A DNA stretch of 64,000 bases from Muribaculaceae bacterium (GTDB taxonomy: Bacteria; Bacteroidota; Bacteroidia; Bacteroidales; Muribaculaceae). Below are positions 34,452 through 43,325 of the stretch, in pieces (the stretch's first letter is position 1; each line of letters opens with the position of its first letter). Below the pieces are notes generated by a model, which was not told the origin of the DNA, searched no databases, and saw only the letters and a list, made by a program, of their open reading frames with translations. The stretch covers positions 349,025 through 413,024 of the forward strand of contig JAMPDX010000001.1 of assembly GCA_023665425.1 (NCBI GenBank), given 5' to 3'. The position numbers were made by a program, and so were the translations under genes.

Positions 34452-34886
34452 TTGATTATGACAGCATCCGAAAGCAAACAACACTTACTTGATACTCGCT
34501 ACCTCCGCATGGCTTCTATCTGGAGTGAGAACTCTTATTGCAGCCGGCGCAAGGTAGGAGCCCTGATGGTCAAGGACAATATGATAATATCTGATGGATA
34601 CAATGGCACTCCTTCAGGTTTTCACAATGTATGTGAAGATGAAAATGGGGTGACCTATCCCTATGTGCTGCACGCCGAGGCTAATGCCATAACCAAAGTG
34701 GCTCGCAGTCACAACTCCAGTGAGGGGAGCACACTCTATGTCACAGCCTCGCCATGTATGGAGTGTGCCAAACTTATAATTCAAGCCGGTATAGTCCGCG
34801 TGGTATACGCTGAGAAATACCGTTTGACAGATGGCATTAATCTGCTCGAAGCGGCCGGCATAGAGACTATCTATCTCCCCTTATAA
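34452..34886 (+). CDS. dCMP deaminase family protein
   Basis: A 144-residue zinc deaminase with H74-A-E76 in L-H-A-E-A-N-A-I and C102-M-E-C105 in S-P-C-M-E-C-A-K-L, the complete zinc and proton-shuttle set. The K-V-G-A-L-M and N-G-T-P-S-G-F substrate segments match dCMP deaminases of the ComEB type, which make dUMP for thymidylate synthesis. It is a single gene upstream of the S41 protease. The ComE link is by family name only; comEC is 20 kb away. Confidence 0.88.
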   Translation: MIMTASESKQHLLDTRYLRMASIWSENSYCSRRKVGALMVKDNMIISDGYNGTPSGFHNVCEDENGVTYPYVLHAEANAITKVARSHNSSEGSTLYVTASPCMECAKLIIQAGIVRVVYAEKYRLTDGINLLEAAGIETIYLPL

Positions 34887-34930
34887 AAATATACCTTTCT
34901 TCTCCACTTGCGATAAGTGCTCGCACAAAC

Positions 34931-34950
34931 AGCCCCAATCTTCGGGGGCT
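34931..34950 (+). terminator. Weak hairpin after the deaminase gene
   Basis: AGCCCC (34931-34936) pairs with GGGGCT (34945-34950). Only TTAAT follows, so termination would be weak and read-through into the protease gene is likely. Confidence 0.35.
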
Positions 34951-34974
34951 TAATATGAATACACATATAAGTAT

Positions 34975-36597
34975 ATGAATCGTAAATCAATTTCGGCCAT
35001 TTGTCTACCCGTTATCGCCTTGCTCATCGCAGCATTAGGATATTTTATAGGCCGAAATACGGCAGTACACAGGCCGGATATAACTAATGACAAATTGTCG
35101 CAAGTCATGGAGATAATCCGTGAACAGTATGTTGACTCTGTCAGCGATGATGAGCTCATGGATATGGCAATTGCCGCACTCTTTCAGAGTCTCGACCCAC
35201 ACTCGGAATATATCCCTGCTGCAGAGCTTGAGGCAGTGAATGAAGACTTGCAAGGCACCTTCTCCGGCGTCGGTATTTCTTTTCAGATCGTAGGGGATAC
35301 CGTAACTGTAGTGGAAGCTATAGTAGGTGGTCCGGCAGAGAAGATGGGTATCATGGCAGGAGACCGCATCATATCCGCCAACGGCGAATCTCTTGCTGGT
35401 CCGGATGTCAAGAATGATGATGTCTTCCGCCTGCTGAGAGGGAAGAAGGGCACTAAAGTGTCACTTAAAGTTAAGCGACCAAATTCTTCTATTATAGGTA
35501 CATACGACATAATTCGTGATGATATACCGGTCAACTCTGTTGATGCCGCATATATCCTTGATGATGGCAAGACCGGCTACATCAAGCTATCAAAATTCAC
35601 TCGCACTACATACTCCGAATTCCTGCAAGCAGCCCTCAAATTGGTGTCACAGGGTGCTCAAAGCTTCATGCTTGACCTGCGTAACAACCCCGGCGGATAC
35701 ATGGACCAGGCCATCTTGATAGCAAATCAATTCCTGCCTAAAAACAGCAATATAGTTTATACCAAAGCTCGCACGGCCGACAACCGTATGCAGTCTACCG
35801 CCGACGGTTCCGGCATGTTCCAGAAGATGCCTCTCGCAGTACTTATTAATGAGTACTCTGCTTCCGCCTCCGAGATTATCGCCGGTGCTATTCAAGACAA
35901 CGATCGAGGTCTGGTGATAGGCCGCCGCTCATACGGTAAGGGCCTTGTACAGTCCCAAATAGAGATGCCGGACCATTCAGCTCTTCGCCTCACTGTGGCT
36001 CGCTATTACACCCCCTCCGGGCGTAGCATACAGAAGGAATATAAAATAGGAGAGGCCATTGATTATGAACTTGATATCCTCAATCGCTATAATCGGGGAG
36101 AGTTTTTCTACCTTGACTCCATACAGCTTGACCGCACAAAGGCCTTCAAGACAGTGAGAGGGCGAGTGGTGTATGGCGGCGGTGGCATTATGCCCGATTA
36201 CTTTGTGCCGGAAGATACCACACTCATGACTTCATACTTCATCGATGTCAACAACTCCGGCCTCATGCAACCCTACACATATAACCTGGCTGATAAGTAT
36301 CGCACCTTGGCGGCGGGTATGAAGAATGCTGACCAGATACTCCATATCCTCCCTGACGATGACACACTGCTCGAAGGCTTCGTTAATTATGCCGAGTCTA
36401 AGGGTATACCGTCAGCATGGTATTATATTAACATCTCGCGTCCCCTCCTGGTCAATCAGCTCAAGGCATTCATCGTTAGAGACCTCGCCGGATATGACCA
36501 ATTCTATAAAGTTTATAATCGCACTGACCGAACAATTCAGGTAGCCTTAGATGTTTTAAATAATGGCAAGATTCCTGCCAAACCTACCCAAAAGTAG
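34975..36597 (+). CDS. S41 family C-terminal processing peptidase
   Basis: 540 residues. An uncleaved signal anchor or signal peptide (about 5-24) is followed by a PDZ domain (about 90-170, with the carboxylate loop G-V-G-I-S-F) and the S41 catalytic core. The core holds D-L-R-N-N-P-G-G, then E-Y-S-A-S-A-S-E-I (293-301) with the nucleophilic serine, and K322 in S-Y-G-K-G-L-V-Q, a Ser/Lys dyad. The C-terminal 170 residues go beyond the core. It degrades or trims periplasmic proteins. It is followed 26 nt later by the cyclo-ligase gene. Confidence 0.93.
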   Translation: MNRKSISAICLPVIALLIAALGYFIGRNTAVHRPDITNDKLSQVMEIIREQYVDSVSDDELMDMAIAALFQSLDPHSEYIPAAELEAVNEDLQGTFSGVGISFQIVGDTVTVVEAIVGGPAEKMGIMAGDRIISANGESLAGPDVKNDDVFRLLRGKKGTKVSLKVKRPNSSIIGTYDIIRDDIPVNSVDAAYILDDGKTGYIKLSKFTRTTYSEFLQAALKLVSQGAQSFMLDLRNNPGGYMDQAILIANQFLPKNSNIVYTKARTADNRMQSTADGSGMFQKMPLAVLINEYSASASEIIAGAIQDNDRGLVIGRRSYGKGLVQSQIEMPDHSALRLTVARYYTPSGRSIQKEYKIGEAIDYELDILNRYNRGEFFYLDSIQLDRTKAFKTVRGRVVYGGGGIMPDYFVPEDTTLMTSYFIDVNNSGLMQPYTYNLADKYRTLAAGMKNADQILHILPDDDTLLEGFVNYAESKGIPSAWYYINISRPLLVNQLKAFIVRDLAGYDQFYKVYNRTDRTIQVALDVLNNGKIPAKPTQK

Positions 36598-36623
36598 GAC
36601 TCTTATTTTAACAAGCTCTAATT

Positions 36624-37178
36624 ATGATAGATAAGAAAGATATACGGCGCAAAATAAAGAATATGCGCCTTGTGCTTACCGAAGAGGAGAAGTTGCAAGC
36701 TGCTGAGAGTGTCTTCGCACGCCTTGAGAAGAGCGCCCCCTTCTTGATGGCAGACCATATTTTGTTGTATCATTCGCTGCCCGATGAGCTGTATACTCAC
36801 GCTTTCCTGAAGAAATGGGGCTCTAAGAAGCACTTCTACCTGCCCCGCGTCAATGGCGTTAATCTGGAGATATTGCCTTATGAGCAAAGCCGCCTTGAAC
36901 TGGGTTCATTCCATATAGAAGAGCCGATAGGCGACGACCTCGTAGACCCATCAATACTCGAACTTATAGTAACACCCGGAGTAGCCTTTGACCGCAAAGG
37001 TGGACGCTTGGGTCGTGGCAAAGGTTATTATGACAGGCTCTTGGCAGAGACTCGCGCCACAAAGATAGGTGTGGCTTACCACTTCCAGGTGATAGACGAT
37101 ATACCTCTCGAGCCGCATGATGTGCCCGTAGATATTGTCATTACGGATCAAGCTATATACATCACCTCCGAAGCATGA
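36624..37178 (+). CDS. 5-formyltetrahydrofolate cyclo-ligase
   Basis: A 184-residue enzyme that uses ATP to turn 5-formyl-THF into 5,10-methenyl-THF. The N-terminal K-K-D-I-R-R-K block, the substrate-region P-L-D-E-L-Y equivalent and the C-terminal G-G-R-L-G-R-G-K-G-Y-Y-D-R ATP loop are clear. 5-Formyl-THF arises as a dead-end by-product of folate enzymes, so this gene supports the FtcD step encoded at 4.8 kb. Its stop overlaps the next gene by 4 nt (ATGA). Confidence 0.93.
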   Translation: MIDKKDIRRKIKNMRLVLTEEEKLQAAESVFARLEKSAPFLMADHILLYHSLPDELYTHAFLKKWGSKKHFYLPRVNGVNLEILPYEQSRLELGSFHIEEPIGDDLVDPSILELIVTPGVAFDRKGGRLGRGKGYYDRLLAETRATKIGVAYHFQVIDDIPLEPHDVPVDIVITDQAIYITSEA

Positions 37179-37714
37179 AAGTAGCTCTAATAGGTCTGAG
37201 CGCACTCCATGCTTACGGACTGAGTGCGTTCATACATAGTGAGTATGCTGATTGCGAAGTGTCCATCTATCCCGACACGCGGGATAGCGGATGGCAGACG
37301 GCTAATTGCTATATAGTCAGTGCGTCGGCACTGGCTATATTGGCACGTTTCCTCATGTCAAGGCTCGACAGAGTAATGCTGCTCACTGTCTCTGCTCCCA
37401 CACAAGCTCCTATGCAGATGATATCTCCATTGGCCACCGAAGCTGAGATACGCACCTGTTTATCCACTCTGATAGGCAACAGCCAAAAAGATGAGCCGGC
37501 AGTTCACTCGCAAGACACACCGGCGTTGACCGGCAGAGAGATTGAAGTGATTCGTCTGACCGCCTCCGGCCAGACGTCACGCAAGATAGCCGACACACTT
37601 AATATCTCCACTAATACTGTGCTCACACACCGAAAGAATATAGCTGCCAAGACCGGGCTGCACACCGTGAGCGCGATAACCCACTATGCCATGACCCATG
37701 GCCTACTGCATTAG
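37175..37714 (+). CDS. LuxR-type transcriptional regulator with degenerate receiver
   Basis: 179 residues. The C-terminal about 60 residues are a LuxR/GerE helix-turn-helix (L-T-G-R-E-I-E-V-I-R-L, then S-R-K-I-A-D-T-L-N-I-S-T-N-T-V-L-T-H-R). The N-terminal about 100 residues have the strand-helix rhythm of a receiver domain, but the strand-3 end (Y-I-V-S-A, about 46-50) has no phospho-accepting aspartate, so it is unlikely to be controlled by a kinase. Translation is coupled to the cyclo-ligase through an ATGA overlap. Targets unknown. Confidence 0.82.
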   Translation: MKVALIGLSALHAYGLSAFIHSEYADCEVSIYPDTRDSGWQTANCYIVSASALAILARFLMSRLDRVMLLTVSAPTQAPMQMISPLATEAEIRTCLSTLIGNSQKDEPAVHSQDTPALTGREIEVIRLTASGQTSRKIADTLNISTNTVLTHRKNIAAKTGLHTVSAITHYAMTHGLLH

Positions 37715-37789
37715 TCAATAAAATGTTAAATTTTTTGTGTTTTAGAAGTCTTCATCCGCTAGGACAAACATAAAGATTCTCCCATATGC

Positions 37790-37823
37790 AAGTATCGCTC
37801 CCTGCGCGGGGCCGATACTTTTT
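37790..37823 (+). terminator. Terminator after the LuxR gene
   Basis: AAGTATCG (37790-37797) pairs with CGATACTT (37813-37820), with inner GC/CC pairs, followed by TTTTTCATT. It is a good intrinsic terminator ending the protease-ligase-regulator unit. Confidence 0.85.
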
Positions 37824-37918
37824 CATTTAACGGGAGGGGGAAATGTGCCGAAAAGGATATGTAACAAAACGTTTATTAACATCTTTTAGGATTTCGAAAT
37901 AAAGATTAAATAGCAACG

Positions 37919-37950
37919 TTTGTGTAATTGATACTTTATTGCTATATTTG
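37919..37950 (+). promoter_or_regulatory. Promoter for the M16 peptidase
   Basis: TTTG (37919-37922), 20 nt, then TATATTTG (37943-37950) followed by CA: both boxes and spacing are consensus. It lies 70 nt before the start codon. The rest of the 306-nt gap is the terminator and AT-rich sequence. Confidence 0.8.
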
Positions 37951-38020
37951 CACGTGATTTGACATCTCTACTACTGTATATAAACCTGAAAATATCTAAT
38001 CAATTAAATACTAATAACCT

Positions 38021-40846
38021 ATGGTAAAAAGACTTATCGGTCTGGCAATGATGCTGATGTGTATCTTTGCCGTGGGAGCGCAAGACATGACGCTTCCGTT
38101 AAATCCGAAAGTGCGTCACGGCCAGCTGCCCAACGGCTTGAACTATTATGTGATGCACAATGAGGAGCCCAAAGGTCGTGCCAACTTCTACATTGCGCAG
38201 AAGGTGGGCTCAACTCTTGAGACTCCCGAGCAGTTCGGTTTGGCTCACTTCCTGGAGCACATGGCCTTCAATGGCACAAAGAATTATCCGGGCAAATCTA
38301 TGCTCGAGTATCTCCAGAGCAAGGGTATTCGTTTTGGTGCCGACATCAATGCCTATACAGCATTTGACGAGACCGTCTACAACATTGACAATGTGCCCAC
38401 CGATGACCAGGCACTTATGGACTCAGTGCTTCTCGTGCTTCACGACTGGAGCTGCGACCTCACTCTTGAGGACTCTGAGATCGACGCCGAGCGTGGTGTG
38501 ATACAAGGTGAGGCTCGCCAGCGCAATGATGCCGGCACTCGTATGTTTACAGCTGTTCTCCCCTTGGTATTTGAGGAATATCAGTATCACCAGATGCCGA
38601 TAGGCTCTATGGAGGTGGTTCGCAACTTCCCCTACCAGGCTCTTCGCGACTATTATCACAAGTGGTATCGTCCGGATCAGCAGGGTATCATCGTTGTGGG
38701 TGATTTTGATGTGGCAGCCATGGAGCAGAAGATCAAGGAGATGTTCTCACCCATAGTTATGCCCGAGAATGCCGTTCCACGTGTATATCCGGACGTTAGT
38801 GACAACAAGGAACCCATCTATGCAACTTTTGAAGACCCTGAGCTTCAGCATACAATGATTATGTTTGCCATCAAGAGCGACAAGACTCCCTTCGAGATGC
38901 GCAATAGCCTGGACTACTATGTAGGAAAATATATCTTCCAGTCACTCATTGAGTCTATGATGCAAGAGCGCCTTGATGAGCTCACTCAGAAGCCTGACTG
39001 CAGCTTTATCAACCCCAGCTGTGGCTTTGGCGACTTCCTTGTTGCAAAAACTAAAGATTCATTTGAGCTTGATGTTTATGCCAAAAATGATGCTGCTTCA
39101 GCTTTCAATGAAGCATTCTCATGTGTAGTGCGCGCCTTCAAGACAGGCTTTACTCCCACAGAGCTTGACCGTGCCAAGGATAAGCTCAAAGCAAGATATG
39201 AACGCCTCTACAATGAGCGTGATAAGACAAGCACTCAGGCTCTTGCCAAGGAACTCATCCGTACATTTATTGACAACGAGCCAACACCCGGCATCGAGAC
39301 TGAATGGGAGCTCCTGCAGCAGATTCTCCCCATGATTAATGTTGATATGCTCAACGAGGCCTGCAAGGAGATTATCACCGACGACAATCAGGTAATGATT
39401 GTAGCTCAGCCCAAGGCTGAGGGCAAGACTCTTCCCACCAAGGAGGAGATGTTCAAGATCGTTGGCGATGTTAGCAGCCAGCAGTTTGAGGCTTATGTTG
39501 ATAATGTAATCAATGAACCTCTTATCGCAAAACTCCCCAAGAAGGGTAAAATTAAATCTACAAAAGAGCTCCCCGAGTTTGGTGCTACCGAACTCATCCT
39601 CTCTAATGGTGCCCGCGTATTTGTCAAGACTACTCACTTCGCAGCCGATGAAATTCAGTTCTCTGCCCTGATGCCTTTCGGTAAGGCAGCTATGGATCCC
39701 TCACAGGCTTCTGATGCACAGGTGCTTCCTCTCGCAGTAGAGGTGAGCAAGCTTGGCAACTTCGATAACCACCAGCTCTCTAAGGCTCTCGCCGGCAAGA
39801 ATATTGCCAGCTCATACGACCTCGGCTCATACAGCTGCGGCTTCTCCGGCAGATCTTCTGTTAAAGACCTTGAGACCCTCATGCAGGTGCTCTATCTCCA
39901 GTTCACCAACTTGCAGCCCGACCCCGAGTTGTATGCTGCCACTATCGACCAAACTGTTGCCATGCTGGCTAACAATGAGAAAAACCCCAACTACGTATTC
40001 ACTAAGGAGTATCTCAAGAGCATGTACAACAATCCCATGATTTCTCAGCTTTCTGTTGAAGACCTGCAGAAGGCCGACTATAGCCGAATGCTCGCCATGA
40101 CAAAAGAGAATCTGAGCAATGCTGCCAACTATGACTTCGTCTTCGTTGGTAATGTAGATGTTCAGACCCTCAAACCCCTGCTTGAGCAGTACATCGCTTC
40201 TCTGCCCGGCAATGCCAAGAAGAAATCTACACTGCAGAACAAGAGCATTAAGCTCAACCCCGGCATTGTGGATAATAAGTTTGAACAAGAGGTTGAGTCT
40301 GACATCGTTAAGGAGTTTGTAGCTATCTCCGGCGACAACCTGGAGTATAATCTTGACAATGATGCCAAGATAACTCTCATGGGCGACATCCTTGATATAA
40401 TCTATACCCGCACACTTCGTGAGGAGCTTGGTGGTACCTACGGTGCTTCTGTAATTGGTGACATCAATCCTCGCACCGGCCAGTGGCAGTTGCTCTACAT
40501 CTATGACACCAACGATGCACAGCGTCAGGCTCTCGATGATCGCGCTATCGCCGACTTGAATGACCTAATGAAGAATGGTGCACAAGCTGAGGACTTCAAC
40601 AAGGCAAAAGAGGCTGCTATCACTCAGTCTGACCTTAACAAGAAGAAAAACGGCTATTGGATGAACCAGCTCACCTTCTATGCTCAGATGGGCTTCGACC
40701 GTCTGGCTTACCGTGATGCTATGGCCAAGGTTACTCTTGAAGACCTCAACGCCTTCATGAAGAACCTCTACGACGGCAAGAACCGCATCCACGTTGTAAT
40801 GGATGGTATCGTGCCCGCCAAAGCAGAGGCTCCTACAGCAGAGTAA
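38021..40846 (+). CDS. M16 family zinc peptidase (pitrilysin/PqqL-like)
   Basis: 941 residues with a signal peptide (about 1-20, A-V-G-A-Q). The inverted zinc motif is H76-F-L-E-H80 in L-A-H-F-L-E-H-M-A-F-N-G, and the third ligand is the later E in the D-A-E-R-G-V-I-Q-G-E segment. Two M16 halves are present, the second (about 520-940) lacking the motif, as in one-chain M16 proteins. The chamber-type enzyme degrades peptides in the periplasm. It is a single gene with a consensus promoter and a terminator. Confidence 0.94.
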   Translation: MVKRLIGLAMMLMCIFAVGAQDMTLPLNPKVRHGQLPNGLNYYVMHNEEPKGRANFYIAQKVGSTLETPEQFGLAHFLEHMAFNGTKNYPGKSMLEYLQSKGIRFGADINAYTAFDETVYNIDNVPTDDQALMDSVLLVLHDWSCDLTLEDSEIDAERGVIQGEARQRNDAGTRMFTAVLPLVFEEYQYHQMPIGSMEVVRNFPYQALRDYYHKWYRPDQQGIIVVGDFDVAAMEQKIKEMFSPIVMPENAVPRVYPDVSDNKEPIYATFEDPELQHTMIMFAIKSDKTPFEMRNSLDYYVGKYIFQSLIESMMQERLDELTQKPDCSFINPSCGFGDFLVAKTKDSFELDVYAKNDAASAFNEAFSCVVRAFKTGFTPTELDRAKDKLKARYERLYNERDKTSTQALAKELIRTFIDNEPTPGIETEWELLQQILPMINVDMLNEACKEIITDDNQVMIVAQPKAEGKTLPTKEEMFKIVGDVSSQQFEAYVDNVINEPLIAKLPKKGKIKSTKELPEFGATELILSNGARVFVKTTHFAADEIQFSALMPFGKAAMDPSQASDAQVLPLAVEVSKLGNFDNHQLSKALAGKNIASSYDLGSYSCGFSGRSSVKDLETLMQVLYLQFTNLQPDPELYAATIDQTVAMLANNEKNPNYVFTKEYLKSMYNNPMISQLSVEDLQKADYSRMLAMTKENLSNAANYDFVFVGNVDVQTLKPLLEQYIASLPGNAKKKSTLQNKSIKLNPGIVDNKFEQEVESDIVKEFVAISGDNLEYNLDNDAKITLMGDILDIIYTRTLREELGGTYGASVIGDINPRTGQWQLLYIYDTNDAQRQALDDRAIADLNDLMKNGAQAEDFNKAKEAAITQSDLNKKKNGYWMNQLTFYAQMGFDRLAYRDAMAKVTLEDLNAFMKNLYDGKNRIHVVMDGIVPAKAEAPTAE

Positions 40847-40869
40847 TCTCCCTGACTCAGAATAAGATC

Positions 40870-40902
40870 AAAACAGGAGGGCCTCGAAGGGCTCTCCTGT
40901 TT
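40870..40902 (+). terminator. Terminator after the M16 peptidase gene
   Basis: AAACAGGAG (40871-40879) pairs with CTCCTGTTT (40894-40902), extended inward by GGCC/GGGC. It ends in TTTGC, 25 nt past the stop. Confidence 0.8.
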
Positions 40903-40967
40903 GCATTCATAGATAGACTGCAAACAGCTATTTTGTAAACCTTTTATAGCGGTAGCTTGTTATTGAG

Positions 40968-41972
40968 ATGAAAACATTATGTATCTACTATATGGCTACT
41001 ACTATAACATCTAAGCGAAATGACACAGTGACCAGAACACGTGCATTACACGTTTTGGAATTATCGCATCCTGACTTGGTATTTCAGCCCGTCACACCCG
41101 AGGTGATGCCCTCATTGTGGCGTTACTTAATACACGAAGATGGGCGTACGTGTGACTTCTCCTATGGCGGGTTGCTAATATGGACACCGTTGTTCGGATA
41201 CGAATATGCCATTTACCGGGACACGTTGTTCATAAAGGGCCGGCTCGAAGGGGATATGTCAAAAGTTGCCTTCTTCCTGCCTCTTGGCAAATTGTCAGTA
41301 GCGGAAAGCTATGAAGTGTTGCGCCGGTGGTGTAAGTCTCACAATCAGACTTTACGGTTCTCCGCCATTCCGGAATATGTGGTTGATGATTACCGGATGT
41401 TGGGCCCTTCGTCTATAACTGAGCAACCAAATTGGGCTGATTATCTATATGAAATTGAGCCATTAGCCACCCTTTCCGGGAAAAAGATGGCTAAAAAGCG
41501 AAACCATGTGAATAAGTTTGAGAGTACATATCCCAATCATGAATTCCGCATTTTGACTCCGGAATTGATACCGGATGCCCTCGCTGTGCTTGATGAAGCC
41601 TCACTAGAGTCGGCAGACGACTCGCATATGGCACGGACAGAAAGAGACCTCTGTCACACCACATTATCTCAAATGCAACAGTACTCCCTGCCGATGATAG
41701 GAGGAGTCTTATATGCCGATGGACAGCCGGTGGCATTCACCATTGGTGATGTAAAACATGATACCCTATATGTGCATATTGAGAAGGCTGTGAGAGATGT
41801 ACCCGGAGCGTATGAGGCTGTAAATAAATATTTTGCAAATACCATGCTTAACCACTTCCCGTCGCTCAAATATGTGAACCGTGAGGATGATGCCGGCAGT
41901 CCAGGCCTGCGATTTGCCAAAGAGTCATATCATCCCGTCTGCCTCTTGAAAAAGTATGATATAGCTTTCTGA
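40968..41972 (+). CDS. DUF2156 domain-containing protein
   Basis: 334 residues, soluble, with two GNAT-like halves. Blocks such as K-K-R-N-H-V-N-K-F, G-G-V-L-Y-A-D-G-Q-P-V-A-F-T-I-G and Y-V-N-R-E-D-D-A-G match the DUF2156 family. This family shares its fold with the C-terminal aminoacyl-transfer domain of phosphatidylglycerol lysyltransferase (MprF) but lacks the flippase part. An acyl or aminoacyl transferase role is likely; substrate unknown. The ATG at 41... about residue 9 (M-A-T-T-I-T) is an equally good start. It is convergent with icd. Confidence 0.8.
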   Translation: MKTLCIYYMATTITSKRNDTVTRTRALHVLELSHPDLVFQPVTPEVMPSLWRYLIHEDGRTCDFSYGGLLIWTPLFGYEYAIYRDTLFIKGRLEGDMSKVAFFLPLGKLSVAESYEVLRRWCKSHNQTLRFSAIPEYVVDDYRMLGPSSITEQPNWADYLYEIEPLATLSGKKMAKKRNHVNKFESTYPNHEFRILTPELIPDALAVLDEASLESADDSHMARTERDLCHTTLSQMQQYSLPMIGGVLYADGQPVAFTIGDVKHDTLYVHIEKAVRDVPGAYEAVNKYFANTMLNHFPSLKYVNREDDAGSPGLRFAKESYHPVCLLKKYDIAF

Positions 41973-41993
41973 AGTTGCTAAGCGAACAATAAG

Positions 41994-42035
41994 AAGTCCG
42001 TTCCGGCAGAGTCTTTCGCTGGCTGGAACGGACTT
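41994..42035. terminator. Bidirectional terminator between DUF2156 gene and icd
   Basis: AAGTCCGTTCC (41994-42004) pairs perfectly with GGAACGGACTT (42025-42035) over a 20-nt loop, with T tracts on both strands. It serves the two convergent genes. Confidence 0.85.
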
Positions 42036-42058
42036 TTCAGTATGCGTTTGGAGGTATG

Positions 42059-43267
42059 TTATGCGAGACGTTTCTCCAGATTCTCGCGGATAGCCTTGAG
42101 GAACTGCTCTGAGTTAACAGCCTTGGGCTCAATGCCTTCCATCAGGTTCACGAGGTCCTTAGTTACGACACCTGCGTTCAGAGTGTCAAAGCAAGCATCC
42201 TCGAGCTGGTTGCCGAAGTTTACGAGCTCGGGCAGGTTATCCAACTCACCACGCTTGCGCAGAGCACCGCTCCAAGCGAAGATTGTAGCCATCGGGTTGG
42301 TAGAAGTCTCCTCACCTTTGAGATGCTTGTAGTAGTGGCGTGTCACGGTGCCGTGAGCAGCCTCATATTCGTATTTGCCGTCGGGAGAGACTAGCACGGA
42401 AGTCATCATAGCCAAAGAGCCGAAGGCAGTAGACACCATGTCGCTCATCACGTCGCCGTCATAGTTCTTGCAGGCCCAGATGAAGCCACCCTCAGAGCGG
42501 ATTACACGTGCTACAGCGTCATCAATCAGGGTGTAGAAATACTCGATACCCAGACGCTCGAAGTCGCTCTTATACTCCTCGAATACCTCATCGAAGATTT
42601 CGCGGAAGCGTGCGTCATATTTCTTGGAGATAGTATCCTTGGTAGAGAACCAGAGGCTCTCCTTTGCGTCGATAGCAAACTTGAAGCAACTGTGAGCAAA
42701 TGAGCGGATAGACTTGTCTACATTGTGCATACCCTGGAGGACACCGGGGCCGTTGAACTCGTGGATGATTACCTCTTCGCGCTTGCCGGATTTGCCTTCA
42801 AACACGAGCTTTGCAACTCCCTCTTCCTCGGCGCGGATCTCTACACTCTTATAGACATCGCCATATGCATGACGGGCTATTGTGATGGGGCGTTTCCAGT
42901 TGCGCACTGCGGGCTTGATGCTCGGTATGGTAATGGGAGTGCGGAACACTGTGCCATCGAGGATGGAGCGGATAGTGCCGTTAGGGCTTTTCCACATTGA
43001 GTGGAGGTTGTATTCTGTCATGCGCTGAGTGTTGGGGGTGATGGTGGCGCACTTAACGGCTACACCATACTTCTTTGTTGCCTCAGCAGCTTCGATTGTG
43101 ATTTTGTCACCTGTTTTGTCGCGCTCTGGAAGACCCAGGTCGTAGTATTCAGTTTTGAGGTCTACGAATGGGAGGATGAGTTCGTCCTTAATCATCTTCC
43201 AGAGAATGCGAGTCATCTCATCGCCATCCATCTCCACCAGGGGAGTGGTCATCTTAATTTTTTCCAT
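42059..43267 (-). CDS. icd: NADP-dependent isocitrate dehydrogenase (eukaryote-like type)
   Basis: A 402-residue enzyme converting isocitrate to 2-oxoglutarate, CO2 and NADPH. The opening [10 protein letters not shown], the substrate loop S-P-N-G-T-I-R, the Y-D-A-R-F-R-E-I-F segment and the NADP-binding [10 protein letters not shown] belong to the homodimeric eukaryote-like IDH class, not the E. coli type. It supplies 2-oxoglutarate for glutamate, and NADPH. It is the last gene of the minus-strand citrate region, 58 nt after aconitase with a strong hairpin in the gap. Confidence 0.95.
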   Translation of the reverse strand: MEKIKMTTPLVEMDGDEMTRILWKMIKDELILPFVDLKTEYYDLGLPERDKTGDKITIEAAEATKKYGVAVKCATITPNTQRMTEYNLHSMWKSPNGTIRSILDGTVFRTPITIPSIKPAVRNWKRPITIARHAYGDVYKSVEIRAEEEGVAKLVFEGKSGKREEVIIHEFNGPGVLQGMHNVDKSIRSFAHSCFKFAIDAKESLWFSTKDTISKKYDARFREIFDEVFEEYKSDFERLGIEYFYTLIDDAVARVIRSEGGFIWACKNYDGDVMSDMVSTAFGSLAMMTSVLVSPDGKYEYEAAHGTVTRHYYKHLKGEETSTNPMATIFAWSGALRKRGELDNLPELVNFGNQLEDACFDTLNAGVVTKDLVNLMEGIEPKAVNSEQFLKAIRENLEKRLA

Positions 43268-43282
43268 TGTTATCGATGTTGT

Positions 43283-43308
43283 GGAAGCACTCTTTGATGA
43301 GTGCTTCC
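43283..43308 (-). other. Intercistronic hairpin between acn and icd
   Basis: GGAAGCACTC (43283-43292) pairs perfectly with GAGTGCTTCC (43299-43308) around a 6-nt loop. No T tract follows on the minus strand, so it is more likely an mRNA stability or processing element than a terminator. Confidence 0.6.
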
Positions 43309-43325
43309 GTGGTTGTGTTTTTTGG

